From NCBI GenBank assembly GCA_015657535.1, contig JADHZB010001992.1:2983-32859 (forward strand): a DNA stretch of 29,877 nucleotides, in the 5' to 3' direction. Source of the DNA: Nephromyces sp. MM_2019 (lineage: Eukaryota > Apicomplexa > Aconoidasida > Nephromycida). The notes beneath the pieces are model-generated. The model was not told the DNA's origin. It saw nothing but the letters and a program-made list of their open reading frames with translations, and did no database searches. The position numbers and the translations under genes were made by a program. Shown piece by piece: positions 22,190-29,877 of this stretch (within the stretch, counting starts at the first letter, position 1; the number at the start of each line of letters is the position of its first letter).

Positions 22190-25100
22190 GAATTGTCAAA
22201 ACAATCGTCCAGTGTATTTGCTTATACTTTATTGTTTGCAATTGATGGTTTCTTACTGTTTCATTTTTCTAGGATCCCGAATCCTTAATTTCTGTTTTTC
22301 CGAACATTTTGCTTTTGATTGCATAAAACTTTGTCAGTTTTTTGTTTTCGTCAGCAACTCTTATTTTGGCTATGTTATATATTCCTAAATATTTGTTAAT
22401 ACAAAGAAGAATTACGTATTTAATTCATTCATTACCCTCCCAGTGTTGCATTTTTTTTATTTAATTGATTCATTTTTTTTTGCTTTATCACTTGTTCTGA
22501 GCTGCGTTACCCAATTCAGTTATCCCGAAATTGGTCTTATTTGTTAATTATGTCAATTAAGATTAGCAAATTACTTTTCTAAACGCGTCGTACATCCAGA
22601 CGCACTTAAGCATCCTAGATTCTCCACAATAATCCCACCATTCGATTTTCGTTTCAACAGAGCTATATTAGCTCAAGACATCCCAGATGTGTTCAATAGA
22701 TCGCAACTATTCCAAATAATCGTTCCAATTACATGAAACTCCAAATTTGACTCTTTCCATCATTTTATCCCTCGCTATTTTCATAATGGCTATACTTGCT
22801 TTGAATTCACTGCATGTATGCTCATTACTGCGTTTTAAACATCCCGGATGTTTATTATTGAAACTATTTGGGTCACCTTTATATTATTACATGTGTGCTT
22901 GTTTCAATATCTGAAAAGCAATTATATATTTATATACCTTTTGTATGGCAAATATATCTTATCGACTACTATTTGTCTTCCCAGCTTTATCTATCGGTAT
23001 GAGTTATTTAAGCGTATGTTTATTGCATTTCCAATCATTCCAAATGGTCCTGTACAATGAGTTCAATTGGTTTTGCGGTTCGACTAATTTGTTATTTAGC
23101 AATAGTTAAGCCACTAAATTAATTTTAGATCCCGAATGAAAATACCACTCATTTTTCCTGTGTTCATACACTAAGTCATTGCCATTTGGAATCCTTATTG
23201 CGATTTTTATTGAGTTTTGAATTATTATAAATGTAATATATCTTGTTGTTTGGATTTTGATATTTTCATCATTTGTAAACTAAAACTTTGCATTTGCAAT
23301 CATTAAAGGTTGCATTATTCGTATAGATGAGAATTAATCCTTATCTCCATTTTGTAATTGCTTGAACTGATTCTGAAATTGTGAATTAATCGTCTTTTTG
23401 TACTAGAAATTGTATTTAATTTATAATTGTCATTTGACCATAAGTGAATCTTTTTGAAAACCTTCTTCCGTTCCAATTTATTTGGATCAGAAATATGTAG
23501 TTAATTGTGATTGTCGTCCTTTTGTACAATATATCTCAAAGTTATCTAATTGAAATATATCTCAATATATGAAGTTGTGTTGACTTAAAGGTCAAATTTT
23601 TAATATTTGGAAATTATAGCTCTTCTTTTGACTTTTTGTGTCACCATTAATTGTTGCAAAATTATTATAAAATATTATGTAAGCGTTAGCATTACTTGAA
23701 TGTATGCTTTGCAGTAATATTCCCCAATTTTATGTCAGTCAACTACTTTGCCAATTTTCAAGAATTATTTATTGTCGAATAGATTCTCTCATCAAGTTGT
23801 GGCTAGTGCATGTATGCTTTTTATACGAAATAAAATTCTTTCTTGAATTCTTTTTGAGCGCACTTTATATTAGTTTGCATATGAAAACTGATTTTTACTG
23901 GATCAGGGCATACTAGTGTTTATGAAAACATCAAAAATGTGTAACTAAGCTAGAAAAAGGGAAGAGAATGAAAGCGCTAAATTTTAACCCTGGCTAATAA
24001 GTCTGCCTTAGTCTTAGTTTGTATTCAACATCCCCTAGCTAGGCCAGAATCAAGTATTGACCTCAAATAATTAGAAATTTACTCTTTATTTTCTCATAAT
24101 TTATTTTTTAAACAATCACAAATATATATAAACGCTACAACTTGATTAGAAAATTTAATTTATAACCATCATTTCACAAGGTAATATTAAACTCACTCGC
24201 TAGCAGAAAATGGAAAACTAGAGTTGAAAATCCTAGCTTAAGAGTGATGTCTATTCAGCTGTAATGTTCAATATTAGCCGTGCATCAGGCAAGAATTTTA
24301 CTAAAATTCAAAGGGCTGTGAAAAGAATACGATACATGAACCTCCTATTGAGTGTCAAAAGGGAATCTAGATTTTTCAAACATTCAATATTGGCCATTAA
24401 AAAATGAAATCTATCATAATCGATGGCAAATTGTAAATTCAAAGTAAATTAGGAGATAAGATGGTTAAGAACATTTACTAAAAGCCAAAATACAGTTACA
24501 AAGTTAATAAAGATCATAAAAGTAAAAGGCGATACATGATTTCAAAATTGGTTCACATGATTGCAAAATGGGTATAAGAAAATTATCTCACCCACATGAA
24601 GAATGTCACCCTAAATGCTCCCTATGTGCAACCTTTAATTTCTAATTCTCAAAACAATAGAATCAAACCAGACACACATAATGAGATTTAAATTGATTTG
24701 TAATGTAATAGGAATCGCTATGCCGATTCGCAAATAGAAAGAACTTAGGTTTATGGTCACTGAATTTATTATTAAAAAGCACGAATAAGACTTAGAATTA
24801 ATTCAATGCCGCAAAACTATTAATTAAATGAATCAACCGAAAAATGGAGGATGTTGATTTTTCAAAACCAGGTCGTTTGGATTGACTTGAAATTTAAAAT
24901 ATATACGCTTGGATAAATTATACAGATAAACAAAATCAAAATAACATATGGTTGCTAAAAAGATATATTTAGTATAGAATGATAATCAATATGCGATTAC
25001 TTATTGGATGTTATAACTAGCATAAGCAATAATAAAGTCAACATATAATGTAGAATCAAAAATTTGGAATCACATAAACCCAAATTGTGTCAAAAATAAA

Positions 25101-25760
25101 TATCCAGGATGCTTTTGAAACAAAATAGCACAGACATGCAATGCATGCAAAACAAGTATAGTAATTACGAAAGAGTGAGGGAAAAAAATGTGTCTAATTT
25201 GGAATTTCACGGCATCGGAATGATTTTTTGGAACAATCACATTTTAATAAAGTCACTTGGGACTTAAAGTAGATCTGTCATAATGAAATTCGAATAAAGT
25301 AATTTAAATAAAGTGTCTGGGGAAGTTGATGGGCCTGGGACTTATAACTCATTTTTAGAGAAAGGCAAACTAATTTGTTGATTTTAATAGAACTGATAAG
25401 TGAAATAATGCCATGGGGATAACTAAATTGGTTAACTCGGCTCTTAACCAAGTGATAAAGTAAAATAAGATGATTCTATTTGAAAAGAAAGTTGCAATGC
25501 TAGAAGGGTATGAAATTCGTGATTTTTTACTTGATTTAGGGTTTACAGTTTAATACAGACCTTTATAGACAGACAGAAACAAGGGATTCTAGTAACAGGC
25601 ACAATTTTGCTTGAATTTTGTTGACCAAACTTAAGCAAAATTCGGAGAGATGGAAGCAGAAAATACAAAATATCAAGAATTACACCGGAGAAAGAAAAAA
25701 ATACCTGGAATACGAAAGAAAGAAAACAAATGCAAGAACAATTATATAAAAATTTCCAAA
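22190..25760. repeat. Large diverged palindrome (inverted repeat), axis near 23,970
   Basis: The left arm (about 22,190-23,900) aligns with the reverse complement of the right arm (about 24,050-25,760). Matching words lie at mirror positions with a nearly constant coordinate sum: atcaagttgt 23791 / 24146 (47937); catcccggat 22840 / 25111 with two mismatches (47951); ctttatcact 22483 / 25460 (47943); ccgaa..ttttgctt 22300 / 25645 (47945). Two more pairs are offset by small indels: ccagac 22596 / 25320 (47916) and gttttgcgg 23070 / 24817 (47887). The best segment (22,425-22,550 against 25,385-25,510) looks about 70% identical by eye; others are lower. The plus strand is T-rich to the left of the axis and A-rich to the right, as inverted copies require. 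ORFs inside (22,188; 22,848; 23,704) are not shared between arms. It could be two old transposon copies in opposite orientation, or an inverted duplication. Confidence 0.8.
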
Positions 25761-27059
25761 ATTGATGCTTAATAATTTTATCCGATTTTCAAAATATTTC
25801 TACGGCAATAATCAACAAAGTGTTCCAGATTAAGCAAAAATATGAATACAGAAAATATGTAACTAAAATCAATTTGAATTTTTAATCTTCATTCTAAATG
25901 CATACCCTTAAAATTCTCACAAGCTTCCATAGATTTTCCAGTGATTGGTGAAAGACTTGTGACATGCCCTGGACTTATAATAATAAATAATCATCATCTA
26001 CTAATCCGAGATGCACTGCTAATGCACTCGAGAGATTATTAATAAACATTTGAAATGTATAATTGACCGCAAAAAATATTTAAAATAATTGTTTTATGAC
26101 TATTGAAACAATAAGGGTGCTAAATCAATGCACTGACATCAATATGGGGAACTAGCAGTACTAAACCCATCTTGAAGATGACGCTAGCCACGCTATATGG
26201 ACCTAGAATGGTTTTATATTAATTAACAATGGCGATATATCAATATATTACTCATTGCAAATACATTAAACGAAACGGAAAAGTTAAATGGAAATCGGGG
26301 GAAGGGAAAGAAGACACTTTCCGAACCGATAAAATTAAAAGCAAGACAATTTTTGTATTGCACAACTTATCCCTAAAAGGAATAGAGATGTGCGAATTAA
26401 TTTTACGAATGTATAATTAATTTAGAAATGGTCTCGTACGATTGAGAAAAGATATTTGAAGCTACCAAAACCAATTATAGCAAAAGTATAATTGATTTGA
26501 AATCATTAAAGGTCATTTGAAGTGCAAAACGTAATTAGAAAGATGTTCCGGAATCGAATTCAATCTAAAAAGTTATATTTGGTTCCGAAATAAATTATTG
26601 GAAAGCAAAAAGTGTTTAGAATTATAAAAACCCAGTATCAGAAACAACTAATCTGATAACAACAATTCATTTAAGATTGTTGTACAAAATTATAGAACCG
26701 TTTAAATTCAATCTAACAAACTTATATACAATGCAAATATTTTAATTTGGCATGGTTAAAATGTTTTAAGACACTATTGAGATATTAAAATGACGATGCT
26801 TAACAATGGACTTTTATTAAATCATTTAAACCGCAAATTAATGCAAAAATGCATTCAATATTATTCAAACATGTCAAAGCGCTTACAAAAGCAATCAAAA
26901 TTACTTAATTTAATTATCTGGAATTATTAAAATTTGGTCTGACCAAACAAAAAAATATTTAATTTCGATAAGAGAAATCGAAATAGAGCATCAATATTGA
27001 TGAAAGCGAAGCGGAATTCGAACAAATGAATTATATAAAATCGTTTTATAGCCTAAAGC
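25761..27059. other. A-rich gene-free flank of the palindrome
   Basis: No supported gene. The A-rich bias continues. Weak mirror matches to 21.65-21.87 kb (for example accg near 26,065 with the complement near 21,863) suggest the palindrome arms may run further out, but I cannot align them confidently. gatgttccggaatcg at about 26,539 and gttccgaaataaatt at about 26,581 resemble words in the arms. Confidence 0.4.
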
Positions 27060-27410
27060 AACAGCATTGGCATGCGTGAAGAGCATAGAGTATAAACGAG
27101 CAAAGATAGAGACTCAAATTTCAATTAACATCAAAATTTAACATCTGGGATGTTGAAAATTTGTGAAATGAATCACAAATGTATTGCAAGGATAGCAATT
27201 ACAGAAAGCATAAAAGCAAAACAATTGAATGCATGAAATAATAATTTTCATGGCATTAAAATGATTAAATGAGTTAATCATTATTGATTGAAATACATCT
27301 GGGATGTATTGAATTGTTGTTGCTCAAATGAAATGAAAATTAAGGAAGTTAATCTTCGATAATTATCAGGAACACTTAAAACGTCTGGAACGTTAATATG
27401 CTAACGAAAC
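27060..27410 (-). repeat. Third copy of the palindrome-arm repeat family
   Basis: The reverse complement of this stretch aligns with the left arm at about 22,585-22,850. It shares ccagacg, a tcctga-like word, catcccagatgt followed by ttcaat, and aaatttga(g/c)tct. The spacing between ccagacg and the first catcccagatgt is about 85-90 bp in both. Two catcccagatgt-type words lie 160 bp apart in both places (27,300/27,139 and 22,680/22,840). It is in the same orientation as the right arm and lies about 2.05 kb outside the matching right-arm segment. Confidence 0.6.
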
Positions 27411-28968
27411 GTATTTGACTAATCTTAAATACAATAAATAACAAATATTGACTTATTTGAGAATTCATATGTCTAGTATTTTAGCTCAAAGCACAAATGT
27501 TCGACCGAATTTGAAAAATTAGAAATTAGCCAATTGCAATGCTACAAAGATTATATCCAATCCAACTAAGTGTTTTGCAATGTTCAAATGATTATGAATA
27601 TTAATAAATATCCAAAAATCATTTAAGATAGCAAAAATTTATCAAAAAGACCACTGATTGCAATAATTTTTCATAGTCAAAAATACAAAATCCAAAAGGT
27701 CGAATTTTGTTGTTTTCGCATTCTGGATCCCCAGAAAAGATGGATTCGATCCACTAAAAATTAGTGGAGTTTAAATAAATACACTAAGAGATTAATTTCG
27801 ATGAATCCACATTGAAATTAAAAGGTTTTCCCCCGACTTTAGAATTTATCCCATGTTGTACTAGAACAAGGTTAAAAATATTTAAAAATAAAAAATCAGA
27901 TTTAATAATCTTAGAATGAATTAAAGTTTGCTCCTCATCTTTTAAAAGCAATTGATTTTCCAAATATTACATAAATTGTCCAAATAATAATAAGTTATTG
28001 AGTTAAGATTAAAAAGTTTATTCGATTTTATTTTTTTTCTTAAGCCAAGCTTTTTTTAAAGTCTGAACAAATAACTTGACCAGTGTTGAACATACTTGCT
28101 AAACTGTACTAAACTATAATAGACTTTTTGAAGCATTAAAGCATTTAAGGGATACCCATTAAGCTAACATAATCTCCTTAGCCTTATAATTGAATCTTTA
28201 TATTCAATTGATCAGGAACTAATTAAAATTATTCGTATGAACTATGTTTTAGATACTTAAATCACGTCAATTTCAATTGAGACCTCATATTTACTTTTTT
28301 GCCAAACTTTTATTCAAGGCTGAAACAACAACCTATGTGAAAGGTATTTTCAACTGAAAGCATTTATAGTTTGTCATAACGAAAGGCTCTCGAATAATTG
28401 CTCGTACTTTGAGGTTCTGATGCCTTTTTGTCAGTTTAAAATTATATTCTGAAAACTTTCTTCGCTGATTGAAGTAAGGATTGTTACATGCGTAGATATA
28501 TTTTTGTTCCCTTCTAACTAAATCTGCTTGACTCAGTCATGGCTATAATAACTTAATGCTAACTTATTGATCAGATTTTTGAAGCTTCACCTTTATTTAT
28601 TGATCGAAAATTTTCTTTTTGCGAGCTATATCTCGATCCCAAAAGCCCGTCAGGTTTATCATTTCAGAAAGAGAAAAAATATAAAAACTAAATCAGTTAG
28701 AACTGGAAAATTAGCAGGAAATGTTATGGACTGATGGATGGACAAACCACCCCAATAAGACTTATGGGAAGAAGCGGCCAATTCTTAGCTATGAAGGAAA
28801 CTGATAAAATCTTTTTACTCAGGTGCTAGCTAGAAAGACTGTTAGAAATTATTTTATCATGATTCCTGGTATGACTGAGAGAATGTGAAAACTTTACACT
28901 AGTGTTCATTTTTTGGGTCTTGAAGGAAATTTCTATTACAGAGTAGCCATTTTGCATTTCAATCCACG
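27411..28968. other. Gene-free AT-rich flank of the LTR
   Basis: The A-rich bias continues to about 27.9 kb, then composition becomes mixed. No ORF, RNA gene or clear repeat is supported. Bases 28,964-28,968 (ccacg) would be the target-site duplication candidate for the retroelement, if the same five bases flank its other LTR outside this window. Confidence 0.5.
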
Positions 28969-29428
28969 TATAACAATTGCCTATCTCGCAATTGTCGCCA
29001 GCCCTGCTCGGCTACGGCCTTATGTATTTCTATCGATTGCTTAACCTGGCAACCTTCGTTAAGCCTTTCTCGGCTTATGATATAATTAAAATAATTAAAA
29101 GTTATTGTAAAGTTTCAAAAAGTGTTTATAGAAAATATATTCTGATCTTTGACTATTAAATCAAAATGATTCAAGTTAAAACAAAAATGAACATCGTCGT
29201 AAACAAAAAGGGGGAAAGCATAAAATATTCGTATGCACTTATATGTTAAAATACATTCAAGTATTTGCATAGATTTCTATATCTATTTCTAAGTTGGTGG
29301 TACAGTGTTTCATTTAGATACAGCAATAAAATAAAGCCTATTCTAGATAGGTCGTTTTGCATGCATGCAAAATAAAATACTTCTACAATAATGTGCTACG
29401 CTTAACAATTATTACAATAATTGTTACA
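28969..29428 (-). mobile_element. 3' LTR of a Ty3/gypsy retrotransposon
   Basis: On the minus strand the LTR opens with TGTAACAATT at 29428, directly after a polypurine tract. It appears to close with AATTGTTATA ending at 28969, an inverted match to the opening with one mismatch (expected ending TTACA). Length is about 460 bp. The part farthest from pol (28,969-29,075) is noticeably richer in G and C than its surroundings, as a transcribed R/U5 part often is. The start is secure from the polypurine tract and TG; the far end is inferred only from the terminal inverted match. Confidence 0.7.
29355..29372. promoter_or_regulatory. 18-bp perfect palindrome with TGCATGCA core in the LTR
   Basis: ttttgcatgcatgcaaaa is perfectly self-complementary. 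It lies about 56 bp inside the pol-proximal (U3) end of the LTR, where promoter elements of LTR retrotransposons sit. TGCATGCA is a known target of some apicomplexan AP2 transcription factors. Whether this host has such a factor is not shown. Confidence 0.45.
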
Positions 29429-29429
29429 T

Positions 29430-29440
29430 TCTTCCCTCCT
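29430..29440 (-). other. Polypurine tract of the retrotransposon
   Basis: aggagggaaga on the minus strand lies one base before the LTR opening TGTAAC and about 10 bases after the end of the pol frame. This is the standard position of the plus-strand primer of LTR retrotransposons. Confidence 0.85.
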
Positions 29441-29449
29441 ATAAAGTTA

Positions 29450-29875
29450 TCACGTCCTCGTGATATTTTGGGCATCATTTGCTTTTCCTGGTTTTTTGAA
29501 GTATTTTCGAAGAAGTTTCTTCGTGTCCTTGGTGTTGGGGAGTTGTTCCCAGCTGTCGTCTTCCTCTTCGGCGTTACTTCAACGCACAAGGTACTCCTTG
29601 ATGCGCTTCCCCTGTTCGTTTATGCGCTGCCTGTGATCCCGGATGTGCGATATTTTCATTTATGGGGGTATTTCGTCTTCGATAAGTACATAAACGTCGT
29701 CGTTGTCTTGGCTATTGTCTATGTTGCCTTTATATTTCTTCAATTGGGATATGTGAAAGACCGGGTGTAGCTTGAATTCCGATGGAAGCTTGAGTTTATA
29801 GTTTAAATCAGACAGTTTCTGTTGAATTTCATAAGGGCCTACAAATCTTGGGTCTAATTTGCGTGGACCTAAGCC
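29450..29875 (-). pseudogene. Ty3/gypsy pol 3' end: integrase C-terminus plus decayed chromodomain
   Basis: The minus-strand frame from 29875 encodes the C-terminal part of a Ty3/gypsy integrase. It shows PRFVGPYEI (the GPY/F module) and LHPVFHISQLK, both diagnostic of the family. The frame stops at TAA 29660-29662 but continues in the same register with chromodomain-like sequence: an IRDHRQR strand, EYLVR, DDSWEQL and a terminal LLRKYF helix. This part is interrupted by a TGA at 29579-29581, at the position where chromodomains carry a conserved Trp after YLVK/R. The frame ends at TGA 29450-29452. Two in-frame stops indicate a non-autonomous or dead copy of a chromovirus. A shorter integrase ending at 29660 is the alternative reading, but the chromodomain match beyond it makes decay more likely. 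The rest of pol, gag and the 5' LTR lie outside the window. Confidence 0.88.
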
Positions 29876-29877
29876 GG

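Noticed and set aside
22188..23916. Three hydrophobic ORFs of 66-70 codons that look like small membrane proteins
   Set aside because: T-rich DNA yields Phe/Leu/Ile/Tyr by default, and the inverted arm does not preserve these frames.
28977..29159. Plus-strand 60-codon ORF
   Set aside because: It lies inside the LTR and runs antisense to the element. The higher GC reflects LTR sequence, not coding.
29579..29581. TGA read as Trp under a variant genetic code
   Set aside because: TGG encodes the conserved Trp codons in AP-1 mu, and TGA terminates the tepsin-like gene, so decay of the element is simpler.
29357..29770. Plus-strand 137-codon ORF with membrane-like segments
   Set aside because: It is the antisense of the integrase/chromodomain region and starts inside the LTR palindrome.

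Overview
This looks like nuclear DNA from a unicellular eukaryote. It is AT-rich and gene-poor. Two conserved trafficking genes are present, one of them interrupted by phase-consistent GT-AG introns. There is no bacterial operon structure, ribosome binding site or RNA gene. Stop codons are standard, with TAA ending one conserved gene and TGA the other. The adaptor genes and the acylation-like start of another protein would suit an apicomplexan or related alveolate, but the sequence alone does not settle the lineage and I do not name a species.

Layout. (1) Positions 1-6,500 form a simple-sequence island. Minisatellites with 20-24 bp units and GT microsatellites surround a probable two-exon minus-strand gene (4168 to 1184). 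It encodes a Thr/His-rich protein with an octapeptide repeat and an MGNNC start. Its exons are CA-rich in the sense strand, while its intron is UG-rich. (2) Positions 5,610-10,710 have no convincing gene; strand bias switches from GT to AC near 6.5-6.65 kb. (3) Positions 10,714-13,125 (+) hold a multi-exon tepsin/MTV1-like gene with an ENTH domain, a VHS-like domain and a tail of adaptor-binding motifs. (4) Positions 15,975-17,255 (+) hold an intact AP-1 clathrin adaptor medium (mu) subunit. (5) Positions 17,256-28,968 have no supported gene. Within them lies a large, strongly diverged palindrome (about 22.19-25.76 kb, axis near 23.97 kb), with a further related copy at 27.06-27.41 kb. (6) Positions 28,969-29,877 (-) are the 3' end of a Ty3/gypsy LTR retrotransposon that runs off the window. 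It shows an integrase C-terminus with GPY motif, a decayed chromodomain, a polypurine tract and an LTR of about 460 bp.

How the genes relate. Tepsin-like ENTH proteins and AP-1 both work in clathrin/adaptor sorting at the trans-Golgi network and endosomes, and here they lie 2.85 kb apart on the same strand. The Thr/His-rich protein has no recognised function. The retroelement and the palindrome are independent repeat content that explain part of the large gene-free right half.
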